From: a virus
IMG/VR virus record: IMGVR_UViG_3300023184_000027
Coordinates: 1-64,000 of that record
Length of the DNA stretch: 64,000 bases
Direction: 5' to 3' (one strand)
The notes under the pieces: model-generated
Told to the model about the DNA's origin: nothing
The model's database searches: none
The model's input: only the letters and a program-made list of their open reading frames with translations
Shown here: positions 37,150 through 45,603 of the stretch, piece by piece
Numbering within the stretch: position 1 is the first letter of the stretch
How the letters are laid out: each line of letters starts with the position of its first letter
Translations under genes and position numbers: made by a program

Positions 37150-38183
37150 TATATGTAGTCAGGAAATATTTCATTTATATTTTCATTAATGTTATTATAA
37201 TCCGGATAATCAGGGATTCTAAAATCAAGACGAGGTTCTCCACCATCATCCATTAGTTCATTCATCATAGTTAACCAATTCCCTATATAATCAATATTAT
37301 ACTCATAACTTCCCCACAAATTTCTATCCCCAACATATTTTTTAATTGAGTTCTTAACTTCATTGGGGTTAAATTTGATATAATAATATTCAATAAGTTG
37401 GTCAGGATAATTTCTTTTAGGTTCTGATAACCATTGTGTTGAATTAGTATCAAAAAAAGTCTCTAATTCATTCATAACCATATCGTAAATTTCAGATTCT
37501 AACGCGTTATTATAAGCATTGTTATGAATGTTATATAATTCACTTTCTAAATCCTCTAAATAACCTTCATTCATCAAATAGTTCATTGATTCCTCATCAC
37601 CTATAACATCACCAACATTATCAGATTCTAAATAAAAAACACCCTCATCATCTACATAATTTTTAAATAAATCCGGACTATCGTCATCAACCTCAACCTT
37701 CCAATTGGTTAATATATCTAAAATATATGTTTTTAATAAGTTAACATTACTAGGATTTAATTCACTAATAACATCACGATAAACATCATCTGTTGTATTA
37801 TCATATGGATGCCAACTATCTTCACCCAATACCGATATTACTATCTGAGCTGTAGTTAAATCTCTACCTCTATCATCAAATAATACCGATAAATCTTCTC
37901 GGTCACCCATTTTTAAATAATAACCATCTTCTTTTTGAACAATATTTGATAATTGTTTTATACATTTTTGAAGAACCTCCTCACTACCTAATGTGTTAAT
38001 CATATAGTCAAGTAATTCTAGTTGTTCGTCCTCTAATTCACCAATAAATGGGTCAATTAAATGAATTAAGTTTTTAGTTTTGAAGAATCTTAATACACTA
38101 TTTATATCACCAAATATATCAACAAGATTATTAATTTCTCCTCCATTAAATTCCTCAACATATTTTAATAATTTATCTGCCAT
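37149..38183 (-). CDS. Acidic helical protein, unknown function
   Basis: The 344-residue protein is strongly acidic and helical (KYVEEFNGGEINNLVDIFGD and similar). There are possible short internal repeats (VDIFGDINSVLRFF, LDYMINTLGSEEVL). It overlaps the start of the next gene by 1 base and the stop of the 38173 gene by 11 bases. No leader of the usual type. Function unknown. Confidence 0.5.
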   Translation of the reverse strand: MADKLLKYVEEFNGGEINNLVDIFGDINSVLRFFKTKNLIHLIDPFIGELEDEQLELLDYMINTLGSEEVLQKCIKQLSNIVQKEDGYYLKMGDREDLSVLFDDRGRDLTTAQIVISVLGEDSWHPYDNTTDDVYRDVISELNPSNVNLLKTYILDILTNWKVEVDDDSPDLFKNYVDDEGVFYLESDNVGDVIGDEESMNYLMNEGYLEDLESELYNIHNNAYNNALESEIYDMVMNELETFFDTNSTQWLSEPKRNYPDQLIEYYYIKFNPNEVKNSIKKYVGDRNLWGSYEYNIDYIGNWLTMMNELMDDGGEPRLDFRIPDYPDYNNINENINEIFPDYI

Positions 38184-38712
38184 AATATCTTTTCCTTTTA
38201 CTCGTATATTCCGGTGTTCCGTAGATAACTTTTATTCCAGTGTTTGTTGTTATGTTATCTTTAAAATAATCATTTATACCCCAATCTACCTCATCTCTTA
38301 TTTCCCACCCAAAAATATCATCATTTAATGCGTCCTCTAATGTCCTTTCTCCACCACCCAAATTAACACTACCCGACATATCATCTACCTTTATTCTAAC
38401 AACAACAAATGGTTCATCATCGTCTAAACCCCAATTATCAATATCCACAACCTCAAAAAAGAAATCATAATTACCATAATCATCTATATGATGGGGATTT
38501 TGAAGTAATAAAGATTTTGCTAACTCTTTTGCTTGGTCATTACCTCTAAACTCAACTAAATATTTATATGCTTGGTCATAAGTAACCATTGGGTTACCAC
38601 TATCCAACCCGAACAAACTAATAAAAGTCTTATCTACCTTCCATTTTCCGGTCTTATCCCAATATTTGAAAAAGATGTTCTTTAATTTGGATTCTGTCAG
38701 TATAAATTTCAT
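38173..38712 (-). CDS. Leader-type (MKFILTE) protein
   Basis: The 179-residue protein begins MKFILTESKLKNIFFKYWDK, with L-T-E at 5-7. It has YDFFFEVVDIDNWGLDDDEP with FVVVRIKVDD in the middle and ends WGINDYFKDNITTNTGIKVI, another form of the shared ending. It heads the minus-strand run 38712-36784. Function unknown. Confidence 0.6.
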   Translation of the reverse strand: MKFILTESKLKNIFFKYWDKTGKWKVDKTFISLFGLDSGNPMVTYDQAYKYLVEFRGNDQAKELAKSLLLQNPHHIDDYGNYDFFFEVVDIDNWGLDDDEPFVVVRIKVDDMSGSVNLGGGERTLEDALNDDIFGWEIRDEVDWGINDYFKDNITTNTGIKVIYGTPEYTSKRKRYYGR

Positions 38713-38768
38713 TGATTAATTGTCTCGTTAAATTATAATTATAATGATAAATAGTTAAAACTACAGAA

Positions 38769-39119
38769 ATGGCACATCCAATATTACATTCTAAATCATC
38801 CGCCAAAAAGTTTGGTGGTATATGGGAAGATTATATTCACCTACATAATTGGTTAGATGAGACCAAGGCGTGGTACGGACACTCATTACATAGAATTTTC
38901 AGACATCATTCAGAAGGTATTTTTGAGATGGAGCAGAAGTTTGGAGCATCCTTTACAAATAGTGATGGGAAAATTGTTTATACCCGATATGTGGGGGAAC
39001 AACATATTAAAGAAGATTGTTATAATTATATTCCCACAGCCCGTGAGTGGTTACAAGCGTTAGAAAATAAAGAAAAACCCATGTGGATGATAAGAACTTT
39101 AGATATTAATGTAGATTAA
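38769..39119 (+). CDS. DUF6915-like protein
   Basis: The 116 residues match, from memory, a widely distributed phage and plasmid family. Matching blocks are MAHPILHSKSSAKKFGGIWE, DYIHLHNWLDETKAWYGHSL, RHHSEGIFEMEQKFGASF and YVGEQHIKEDC. Conserved histidines and a glutamate could bind a metal, but the function is unknown. The family name is my best recollection. Confidence 0.6.
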   Translation: MAHPILHSKSSAKKFGGIWEDYIHLHNWLDETKAWYGHSLHRIFRHHSEGIFEMEQKFGASFTNSDGKIVYTRYVGEQHIKEDCYNYIPTAREWLQALENKEKPMWMIRTLDINVD

Positions 39120-39143
39120 CATATTTATAATAAAAAACAGATT

Positions 39144-39842
39144 ATGCAACCAGAAATAACAGAAGACCAATTAAAATCCCTTAAATTATTCGCAATCTAT
39201 TGTAGAGGTTATGGAGCCGATGAAGTTAATTACACCATATACACAATGAATTGTGAGGAAGATTGGAGAGACGATAGATTTTATCCAACTAACGGGGTTA
39301 GTAGTATAGAAGGATATGATAGAATTAATGAAGTTCTTGACCAAATTATTGACCAAAACGAGTTATTTGAAAATAGTGTTACTGATTGTGAAAATAGAGG
39401 ACAATTAGTGTTTAACATTGATTGTAAAGAAAGAACATTAACTATAAACGCTTGGGAATGGCTATATGGTTATAACGAATCTTCAGCATCTTGGACATTA
39501 GAAGAACTTAAAAAGGATGATGAAAACTATTATAACGAAGTTGTACAAGTATTTGAAATGTTGGGTGATGATAGAACCGCAAGTGTTAGTTTTGAAGGAA
39601 GTGGTGATTCAGGTTCTTTAGATAATTATATGGATATTGAGGGTCAAAGTGAAGATATTTCAGCCGGTCTTGAAGATTTATTGTATAGATTATTAGAAAA
39701 TCATTATGGTGGTTGGGAAAATAACGAAGGTGGTAGAGGAGATTTTATATTTAATCCCTCCGATGGTGAGATACAATTAGAATTCCTTGAAAATACCGAA
39801 GAAGAAGTTTCAGTCCCACTAAATTTCACAATAAAGTTTTAA
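39144..39842 (+). CDS. Acidic unknown protein
   Basis: The 232-residue protein is acidic with a conserved-looking end (GGWENNEGGRGDFIFNPSDG). ATATTTAT at 39121-39128 lies 15 bases before the ATG, and a strong terminator follows. It forms a plus-strand pair with the 38769 gene. Function unknown. Confidence 0.55.
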   Translation: MQPEITEDQLKSLKLFAIYCRGYGADEVNYTIYTMNCEEDWRDDRFYPTNGVSSIEGYDRINEVLDQIIDQNELFENSVTDCENRGQLVFNIDCKERTLTINAWEWLYGYNESSASWTLEELKKDDENYYNEVVQVFEMLGDDRTASVSFEGSGDSGSLDNYMDIEGQSEDISAGLEDLLYRLLENHYGGWENNEGGRGDFIFNPSDGEIQLEFLENTEEEVSVPLNFTIKF

Positions 39843-39845
39843 TAA

Positions 39846-39871
39846 AAAACCCCACCGAAAGATGGGGTTTT
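39846..39871. terminator. Bidirectional terminator
   Basis: A 9-bp stem (AAAACCCCA with TGGGGTTTT) and an 8-base loop between the convergent genes ending at 39842 and 39882. Confidence 0.85.
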
Positions 39872-39881
39872 TATTTATGAT

Positions 39882-40634
39882 TTAAATCATTTTAAGGATG
39901 ATTTCGGTTTTACCTTCCCACTTTATGATTTTAGATTTTGGTATCCAAAATTCCATCTCACCAATCTCATCAACCTTTTTTAGATACTCCTCTCTAAATC
40001 TTTCAGTCTGACTTCTGTCAGTGATGTAAGGAATACCCATATGTTTAGAACATAACTTACCAACTCCGGTTAACATAGAGAACTCATCGGTCAATGTTTT
40101 AGCACAACATCTACAAATATTACCTCGTTTAATTGTCATTTTACCCTCAAATTTAACCGCTTTTGGTGAAACACCCAATACTTTAGTAATATCAATTAAA
40201 ATTGGGTTAAACTTTAATCCGTATTTTTCTTTCAAATCCTGACCGATTGTTCTACCAATTTTAAGAGTCTCACCAGGAGTAGGAATTTTTAATTGGATGG
40301 TTCGTTTCTTATCAGATTCTTTTTGAATTTGATTTAGTGCCGCTCTAACTTGACTATCGGTTAAAGTACCATATGACATCAATTTATTTTTAATGTCAGT
40401 CATAAATACATTAGTACCTTCGTATTTAGCGATTTTTTGTAAGTCTTCAGACATATTCTCAATTTTAACTGACTGAATACCTTTAAGAGCCTTTTCCGCT
40501 GACTCAAGTTGTTTTGGGGTTAGATTACCCCATTTTTTTAATGAAGCTTTAAGATTTAAAAGAAATGGAGTAGTACCTTCGTAGTTTCTTACTCTTGAGA
40601 AAATAGTCGATGTTGATGTAGTTGTAGTTGTCAT
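39882..40634 (-). CDS. Protein with duplicated YEGT repeat and DUF6011-type zinc finger
   Basis: The 250-residue protein has two copies of YEGTxxFxxxxKxxLxxxGxLTxxQ (about residues 18-43 and 70-96). A C-terminal zinc-ribbon, CRCCAKTLTDEFSMLTGVGK followed by LCSKH, is typical of the DUF6011 type. It begins with a threonine-rich tail (MTTTTTSTSTI). A host-type promoter lies 22 bases upstream. Possibly DNA-binding; not established. Confidence 0.6.
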   Translation of the reverse strand: MTTTTTSTSTIFSRVRNYEGTTPFLLNLKASLKKWGNLTPKQLESAEKALKGIQSVKIENMSEDLQKIAKYEGTNVFMTDIKNKLMSYGTLTDSQVRAALNQIQKESDKKRTIQLKIPTPGETLKIGRTIGQDLKEKYGLKFNPILIDITKVLGVSPKAVKFEGKMTIKRGNICRCCAKTLTDEFSMLTGVGKLCSKHMGIPYITDRSQTERFREEYLKKVDEIGEMEFWIPKSKIIKWEGKTEIILKMI

Positions 40635-40656
40635 AGGATGTTTGTTTTTGTGAGTA

Positions 40657-40687
40657 CAAAGATAAGCCTTTATTTCATATAACCAAA
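40657..40687 (-). promoter_or_regulatory. Bacteroidetes-type promoter
   Basis: On the minus strand TTTG (40687-40684), 19 bp, TATCTTTG (40664-40657), 22 bases before the ATG at 40634. Confidence 0.7.
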
Positions 40688-40694
40688 CTTTTTA

Positions 40695-40724
40695 TAAAAA
40701 AAAAAAGGAACAAAATGTTCCTTT
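40695..40724 (-). terminator. Terminator of the 40728 gene
   Basis: A 9-bp stem (AAAGGAACA with TGTTCCTTT), a 3-base loop and a long T run on the minus strand. Confidence 0.8.
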
Positions 40725-40727
40725 AAT

Positions 40728-41666
40728 TTAATATATAAATTCAAATGTAGAATTATCCTCTGATAAATACTTTTCATTACTTGAGATTATTTGTCGTTTT
40801 ATCCCATTTTCAACCTCTTCAACAAATCCCGGAATATTTTGGTAGTCATTATCAACAACCATTTTATTATTAACAACTTTACCGGCTTTAATTATTTTAA
40901 CAATAATTTTAATTTTCCCATCTTCTTCTTTAATATCTGTAATAGTAAAACTTACTTTTTTTGCTGTATCACCATAACCTAAAGTCAATAATTTTTTAGA
41001 ACCAATTAATTCAGATTTAATTTTTGTTGTAAAATTTACCACTCTTTTATTATTGATATCCTCTAAAGTATAATCACCGTTCATAATTCCTTTAATTTCG
41101 TCTTGAGTAGCTCTTATAACATTACTCTTTAAATCCGAACTATAACTTATCGGATTAACCTGAGACATTTGTTTTGCAGTCGCCATCGAATATGTATCAG
41201 AGGATTTAAACCATTTATCATTAATAAATAAATAAACCGGGTACCAGCCATATGATGTTATAACATAATACCATTCATTTTTTTTATTAACATCCCACTT
41301 ACCTTCAATATTTGAACCCTTAAAAGGAATTTTAGCTGAACTATATTCTGACGCTTTATTATTTGGAGTCTTACTTTGTTTAAATAATCTATAATCTTTG
41401 AAGTTCTCTTTGGTTAAATTTTCATAGTCCCCATCTTCCCTAAAATTCGCCGTATAAACCTCATAGTAGAATAACGCATCTTTAGATGGTAACCCAAAAA
41501 CATCCATCATCGATTTAATTAAATCAATTAATACTTTTTTAGTTTTTGTTTGATGTTTGTGTTTGTTAAGGTATTTGAAAAGTAATATTTCTTTTTTTGA
41601 TAAAGGATTTTCATTTTCACCACCCTCAAGTTGTTCTTTTAATATTTTCTTAATTAAATCTCTCAT
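40728..41666 (-). CDS. Leader-type (MRDLIKKILKEQ) protein, unknown function
   Basis: From the ATG at 41666 the protein has 312 residues and starts MRDLIKKILKEQLEGGENEN, nearly the same leader as the 25825 protein. The rest has a helical part, a WYYVITSYGWYPVYLFINDK block and a beta-rich end (KKVSFTITDIKEEDGKIKII). Near the C-terminus PGFVEEVENGIKRQII resembles the VEDxIxNGVKxT repeat unit. It starts inside the end of the ferritin-like gene. The 18-codon upstream extension overlaps that gene and is not favoured. Confidence 0.55.
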   Translation of the reverse strand: MRDLIKKILKEQLEGGENENPLSKKEILLFKYLNKHKHQTKTKKVLIDLIKSMMDVFGLPSKDALFYYEVYTANFREDGDYENLTKENFKDYRLFKQSKTPNNKASEYSSAKIPFKGSNIEGKWDVNKKNEWYYVITSYGWYPVYLFINDKWFKSSDTYSMATAKQMSQVNPISYSSDLKSNVIRATQDEIKGIMNGDYTLEDINNKRVVNFTTKIKSELIGSKKLLTLGYGDTAKKVSFTITDIKEEDGKIKIIVKIIKAGKVVNNKMVVDNDYQNIPGFVEEVENGIKRQIISSNEKYLSEDNSTFEFIY

Positions 41667-41667
41667 T

Positions 41668-42267
41668 TTAGAAATAAGTTTGCTCAAAATATAATACTTG
41701 GAATTTATCGTTCTTGTCAATTAAATTACTAGCGTTGATTAAATCATTGTATTCTACAACCGCATTTTTTTGAAATTTTCTAAATTTAGTTAAAACATCA
41801 AAAGTTGTAATATCATCATTAAATAATGATTGTGAGTTTTTATTATACTCATTCATTAAACCTAACTCCATTTTATATGCTCCGTGAACAATATCAATTA
41901 GATTAGAAAAATCGTGTTTAGTTGGAGCTTGGGGTATTTCCGGTTGAACATTAAAGTCTACCATATATTCTTGTAGAGTCTGAGCATGTGTTAATTCATC
42001 TGACGCCTCATTTGTGAAAAATTCTGCCGCTTTCTTATAATTCATATCCTGACACCAATTAGCCGCCGCTCTATAAAAATAATGTGCTGTGTATTCATCT
42101 TTAATTCTATCAGTAAGAATTTTGATTGTTTTTGTATCTAATTTATATAAGGTAACCTTACTAATTTTATTTAATGTGTTATCACTTTCAACAATCACTT
42201 CGTTATTGGATAATTCCATATTCTTAATATTTTGAAACATTTTATCGGTTAATGTATTTTTTTCCAT
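41668..42267 (-). CDS. Ferritin-like protein
   Basis: From the ATG at 42267 the protein has 199 residues. A four-helix ferritin-like core lies at about residues 60-180: ILTDRIKDEYTAHYFYRAAA, FFTNEASDELTHAQTLQEYM, DIVHGAYKMELGLMNEYNKN. E-x-x-x-H...E-x-x-x-E-x-x-H-A-like residues could form a di-iron site. Ferritin/bacterioferritin-like proteins of this type store or oxidise iron. A 10-codon extension upstream begins with TTG and is unlikely. A ferritin-like gene in a phage region is unusual. Confidence 0.7.
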   Translation of the reverse strand: MEKNTLTDKMFQNIKNMELSNNEVIVESDNTLNKISKVTLYKLDTKTIKILTDRIKDEYTAHYFYRAAANWCQDMNYKKAAEFFTNEASDELTHAQTLQEYMVDFNVQPEIPQAPTKHDFSNLIDIVHGAYKMELGLMNEYNKNSQSLFNDDITTFDVLTKFRKFQKNAVVEYNDLINASNLIDKNDKFQVLYFEQTYF

Positions 42268-42286
42268 CTTTTTAATCTTAATTATT

Positions 42287-42601
42287 TTATTTACCAATTA
42301 TTATATCACTATAATCTAATTTACTCATACCATCAATTTCTTTCTCGTCAACAACCTCATCATACATAAATGCTTTTACAACAGATGTCACACTTTCTTC
42401 AGATTGAGCAATTTTACTCTCCATCCAATCCTCAAGTTGTTCTCCATCTTCTAAATGTTCCCACATTTTATGAGCTAAAGTCGCTATTATAAATAATTGT
42501 TGTTTAGCCATATAAGAACCTTTACCATCGTTTTCTTTAATGGTTTTCATTTTTGTTACCAATTTTTCAAATTGTTTTTCAGTAAGTATAATGTTTTTCA
42601 T
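42287..42601 (-). CDS. Leader-type (MKNIILTE) small acidic protein
   Basis: From the ATG at 42601 the protein has 104 residues, starting MKNIILTEKQFEKLVTKMKT. It has a helical block (LEDGEQLEDWMESKIAQSEE, then VTSVVKAFMYDEV) that I associate with a small conserved phage protein. ATATTTAT lies 13 bases upstream. It precedes the ferritin-like gene in the same run. Function unknown. Confidence 0.6.
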   Translation of the reverse strand: MKNIILTEKQFEKLVTKMKTIKENDGKGSYMAKQQLFIIATLAHKMWEHLEDGEQLEDWMESKIAQSEESVTSVVKAFMYDEVVDEKEIDGMSKLDYSDIIIGK

Positions 42602-42636
42602 ATTCAGTTTATTTATAAATATATCATAAAACAAAA

Positions 42637-42681
42637 AACCCCCACTATTGTGAGGGTTAATTTTGGACCGACAGATGTCGG
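42637..42681. terminator. Terminator hairpin next to a palindromic element
   Basis: AACCC(CC)CAC-TATT-GTG-A-GGGTT (42637-42658) forms an interrupted stem. Beside it CCGACA-GA-TGTCGG (42668-42681) is a perfect small hairpin with GC-rich flanks (GGCGACTCCACCATCC). The latter looks like a foreign or RNA-derived piece similar in style to the tRNA-like repeats, but I cannot identify it. Confidence 0.5.
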
Positions 42682-42710
42682 CGACTCCACCATCCTATTT
42701 TTAAAGAGAA

Positions 42711-43214
42711 TCAGGAAAACTCCGCACTTGTTGATACTCTGAGACCATCAACATTTTTATCATAATAACTTGACATATTAAATGAACTAGGTCTGTAATT
42801 AGGTTTCTTGCGTTGTTCTTCCATATAATTATCATCCAACACATAACCATCCGGTTGACCCCACTCTAAAGCCATCTTAATAAACTCTTCGGTGTCTTGT
42901 AATTCACCATATTCATCAATGATTCTACCTGACCGGATGAACTTCAAAAGTTCTTCTTTGTTAGTGTAAAACTTATTATCTTGGAAGTTCCAAAGGAATT
43001 TCCAACCTCCACTTCTCTTTCCAATATGGATTCTCATATCGTCCAAGAACACATCCCAAGGTGATAGGTTATCAAACCCTCTCTGTGTAGTTCTAAAGTC
43101 ATTTCTTATGTTATCCGGACACCATATATCTAAATTAGATATTTCATCAACCAGCTTAAGGTATTTCTCTCTAACCTCAGTTGCTTTTGGTATTTTATAG
43201 TAATTAGTGGACAT
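42711..43214 (-). CDS. Conserved phage-type protein (HIGKRSxGW motif)
   Basis: The 167 residues contain MSTNYYKIP at the start and MRIHIGKRSGGWKFLWNFQD followed by RSGRIIDEYGELQDTEEFIK. I recall this combination from phages of various hosts as a protein of unknown role. It is followed by three small membrane or secreted proteins on the same strand. Confidence 0.65.
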   Translation of the reverse strand: MSTNYYKIPKATEVREKYLKLVDEISNLDIWCPDNIRNDFRTTQRGFDNLSPWDVFLDDMRIHIGKRSGGWKFLWNFQDNKFYTNKEELLKFIRSGRIIDEYGELQDTEEFIKMALEWGQPDGYVLDDNYMEEQRKKPNYRPSSFNMSSYYDKNVDGLRVSTSAEFS

Positions 43215-43216
43215 AG

Positions 43217-43423
43217 TTATCTTTCTTGTTTATAAATGAATAAAGTATCAATTGTTTTTCCGTCAGTTGTTAATCTTTTTTCCGGTTGGATTCTTTTATC
43301 TGTATGAATTTCTATTGAAGTATCTTTGTTAACTATCATAAACAAAACCACCGCTGTCATCATTCCAATAAACCATCCAATAAAAAATGTTCCTACATCA
43401 GGTGTATTATCTGTTGAGCTCAT
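43217..43423 (-). CDS. Small membrane protein
   Basis: The 68-residue protein has one membrane span (TFFIGWFIGMMTAVVLFMIV, about residues 12-31) and a polar tail (IHTDKRIQPEKRLTTDGKTI) ending in DTLFIYK. The tail pattern seems conserved among phage small membrane proteins. It lies 2 bases downstream of the next gene in the run. Function unknown. Confidence 0.6.
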   Translation of the reverse strand: MSSTDNTPDVGTFFIGWFIGMMTAVVLFMIVNKDTSIEIHTDKRIQPEKRLTTDGKTIDTLFIYKQER

Positions 43424-43429
43424 AATAAT

Positions 43430-43819
43430 TTAATTAAAATATTCTATGGAATCTTTAAAACTTTCATTGGTAAATATTCGGAGAGCGGTTTCAAATAGTT
43501 GTAAGTAAACTACATTACCCTTATCTTTATTTATACACTTAACCACTTGGTATTTACTACCATTATTAGTGGCACCTGTCTCAACTTTACCGGAACTGTA
43601 TAATAATACTTTACTTTCACCAAAATACAAACCGATATCTGTGCTGTTACTCTCATTATACACAACAGTGGTTAAACCGTATTGAGCCGCTTCGGGGACA
43701 TCATTCCTTGTAATAATGTATTTTGTGTATTTTCTAACAAAAGTATCATTCTTAATACTTTCTTGACCAAACATTGATAATGATACAACAATCATTAAAC
43801 CTAACAGTAATTTTTTCAT
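43430..43819 (-). CDS. Secreted small protein
   Basis: The 129-residue protein has a signal peptide (MKKLLLGLMIVVSLSMFG, cut before Q19 or after) and a beta-rich mature part (YTKYIITRNDV, YLQLFETALRIFT). It is likely exported to the periplasm. Function unknown. Confidence 0.6.
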   Translation of the reverse strand: MKKLLLGLMIVVSLSMFGQESIKNDTFVRKYTKYIITRNDVPEAAQYGLTTVVYNESNSTDIGLYFGESKVLLYSSGKVETGATNNGSKYQVVKCINKDKGNVVYLQLFETALRIFTNESFKDSIEYFN

Positions 43820-43834
43820 AATTTTTTTTTGTTT

Positions 43835-44026
43835 TTATTTATCTTTAATATCCAAGTAACCCACTATTGCTCCCACACCAGTTATACTAGCCACCGTATA
43901 TACAGCCTCAGCTTTACCTATTGGTTCCCAATTACACTGAAGTGCTTTTATAATACACTTAACCTCTCCCACAATCAAAACTACCACAATCAATATCGCT
44001 ATGATTCCTGTTTTCATAATATTCAT
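43835..44026 (-). CDS. Two-span small membrane protein
   Basis: The 63 residues have one long span (IIAILIVVVLIVGEVKCI) and a second shorter one (VYTVASITGVGAIVGYL). It is placed between the secreted protein and the 44029 gene with 2-16 base gaps. It might serve in the membrane at lysis or injection, but this is not shown. Confidence 0.55.
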   Translation of the reverse strand: MNIMKTGIIAILIVVVLIVGEVKCIIKALQCNWEPIGKAEAVYTVASITGVGAIVGYLDIKDK

Positions 44027-44028
44027 TT

Positions 44029-44304
44029 TTATTTAGTTACTAACGCCTCTACTTTACTTCTCATATGGTCTGCCAAATCATAATCATTAACTGATGTTAC
44101 GATAATGGAATCTACCAAATATTTGTGGGGGATGTGGATTAGAAAATCCATCCCGTTGAAGAACGACAAATCATTCTTTAATTCAATACATCCTTGAATC
44201 ATCTTCAAAAATAACTTGAATTGTGTGGTATCCACGAATGTTTCGTGTAATAGTTTTCCGAACTTCTCGTTCTCAATTCTGATAGTGTGAGTGTTTGTCG
44301 TCAT
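44029..44304 (-). CDS. Small unknown protein
   Basis: The 91-residue protein starts MTTNTHTIRIENEKFGKLLH and is otherwise helical/beta mixed. It is read from its own host-type promoter. No motif recognised. Confidence 0.55.
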   Translation of the reverse strand: MTTNTHTIRIENEKFGKLLHETFVDTTQFKLFLKMIQGCIELKNDLSFFNGMDFLIHIPHKYLVDSIIVTSVNDYDLADHMRSKVEALVTK

Positions 44305-44324
44305 ATGTTTTAGTTTCTATGGTA

Positions 44325-44355
44325 CAAAGATAATTCTTTTTTTGATAATACCAAA
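44325..44355 (-). promoter_or_regulatory. Bacteroidetes-type promoter
   Basis: On the minus strand TTTG (44355-44352), 19 bp, TATCTTTG (44332-44325), 20 bases before the ATG at 44304. Confidence 0.7.
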
Positions 44356-44362
44356 TATATTT

Positions 44363-44617
44363 TTAATATTTTTCAATATTATATGAACCACAGATTCTGT
44401 GCTCTCTATTATACTCATCTTTGAATGTAATACATCCGTTTTTCTCCACATATGTATTAGTGAAAAAATTTGTGTTCTGAGTTCTATTACCCGAAATGGT
44501 AATTTCATAATAGTGACCATTTATTGAGACACGACTTACCATATACATTCTGTGTCCAATAATAACAAATACAAATAAAAAAATAACACCCACCAAAGTC
44601 AATAACTTATTTACCAT
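44363..44617 (-). CDS. Membrane-anchored small protein
   Basis: The 84-residue protein has one N-terminal membrane span (LLTLVGVIFLFVFVIIG) and an external domain with two cysteines (NGCITF and RICGSY) that may form a disulfide. It is read from its own host-type promoter. Function unknown; an envelope-located early protein is plausible. Confidence 0.6.
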   Translation of the reverse strand: MVNKLLTLVGVIFLFVFVIIGHRMYMVSRVSINGHYYEITISGNRTQNTNFFTNTYVEKNGCITFKDEYNREHRICGSYNIEKY

Positions 44618-44640
44618 ATTAATTTAATTTAAATTCCCGA

Positions 44641-44671
44641 CAAAGATAATACTATTATTTATATAAACAAA
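44641..44671 (-). promoter_or_regulatory. Bacteroidetes-type promoter
   Basis: On the minus strand TTTG (44671-44668), 19 bp, TATCTTTG (44648-44641), 23 bases before the ATG at 44617. It directly follows a terminator. Confidence 0.7.
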
Positions 44672-44672
44672 A

Positions 44673-44706
44673 AAAACCTCAACAAATTTTACTCTGTTGA
44701 GGTTTT
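44673..44706 (-). terminator. Strong terminator
   Basis: A perfect 12-bp stem (AAAACCTCAACA with TGTTGAGGTTTT) and a 10-base loop, with TTTTGTTTATA after it on the minus strand. It insulates the Nudix gene from the next promoter. Confidence 0.9.
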
Positions 44707-44778
44707 TATTATAACAGCTAAAAAGAAAGGGGGCTGTTGGCTGAATGAATATATAAATATGTTGTAAAATTAGAAAAG

Positions 44779-45204
44779 TTAATCTTTTTTTAACAATCTC
44801 GTAATTAATTTACATAATTGGTCTGATTTATTATCAAATGGTAAGGTATCAAGGTTAAAATATCCACATTCGCTATGTTCATCACCATCAATTGCGTTTT
44901 CTAAATCCGGATTTATTGGTTCGTCTGTTTCCACCATAAAAACATACATCAGTCCTTTAATCTCAGAACCATCACGATTATATCTCTTAACAAATCCAAT
45001 TAATTTTAAATTATTATCTAATGTATAGTTAGTTTCTTCCTTAAATTCTCGTTTCACTCCATCCATAGGGTGTTCCCCCTTTTCCAAATGACCACAAGGA
45101 ATACTCCATTGTCCTGGTAACTCACCTGTCGCATTTCTTTTGCAAAGCAATACCTCATCACCACATTTAACTATTACCCCGGAATATCGTTTAACCTCTT
45201 TCAT
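44779..45204 (-). CDS. Nudix hydrolase
   Basis: The 141-residue protein has a full Nudix box (G38-x5-E44-x7-R52-E53-x2-E56-E57) in GHLEKGEHPMDGVKREFKEE. The usual central sheet lies around it. Nudix enzymes hydrolyse nucleoside diphosphates linked to another group; phage members act on dNTPs, RNA caps or ADP-ribose. The exact substrate is unknown. Confidence 0.9.
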   Translation of the reverse strand: MKEVKRYSGVIVKCGDEVLLCKRNATGELPGQWSIPCGHLEKGEHPMDGVKREFKEETNYTLDNNLKLIGFVKRYNRDGSEIKGLMYVFMVETDEPINPDLENAIDGDEHSECGYFNLDTLPFDNKSDQLCKLITRLLKKD

Positions 45205-45219
45205 TTTATTAAATTTATG

Positions 45220-45231
45220 ATATTTATCTAT
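45220..45231 (+). promoter_or_regulatory. ATATTTAT box, 4 bases before start codon
   Basis: ATATTTAT (45220-45227), CTAT, then ATG at 45232. It decides the start of the DUF192 gene. Confidence 0.5.
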
Positions 45232-45573
45232 ATGATTATAAATATAGGTAATTCAGAATTCAAAGTCAAAGTAGTTTTTTCAAAAAAAGATACATCAAAT
45301 GGTATGATGGGTAAAAGATTTGATAAAACTTTTAATGGTATGTTATTTTTAATGTCCGATGGACAACACGGATTTTGGATGAAAGATTGTATAATACCTT
45401 TAGATATAATTTTCATATCCGATAATGTAATTACAAAAATATACCATAACTGCCCACCTTGTAATACCAAAGAATGTAAATCATATATTGGTGAAGGAGA
45501 CACAATTCTTGAAGTTCAAGGGAACACCTGTAAAAAATTAGGTATTAAAATTGGTGATAAAATATCCGCATAA
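45232..45573 (+). CDS. DUF192 family protein
   Basis: The 113-residue protein has the family blocks SNGMMGKRFDKTFNGMLFLM, GFWMKDCIIPLDIIFIS, and NCPPCNTKECKSYIG before ILEVQGN. DUF192 proteins are small beta-domain proteins, often exported, of unknown action. An ATG five codons upstream exists, but the promoter-like box would overlap it. It is a lone plus-strand gene among minus-strand ones. Confidence 0.75.
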   Translation: MIINIGNSEFKVKVVFSKKDTSNGMMGKRFDKTFNGMLFLMSDGQHGFWMKDCIIPLDIIFISDNVITKIYHNCPPCNTKECKSYIGEGDTILEVQGNTCKKLGIKIGDKISA

Positions 45574-45603
45574 AAAATGAATCATTATAGGTCATCTCTT
45601 ATT

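Noticed and set aside
40824-40830. Assignment of the 40728 protein to the 22-residue repeat family
   Set aside because: Only one VEEVENGIKRQ-like segment is present, so the similarity may be chance.
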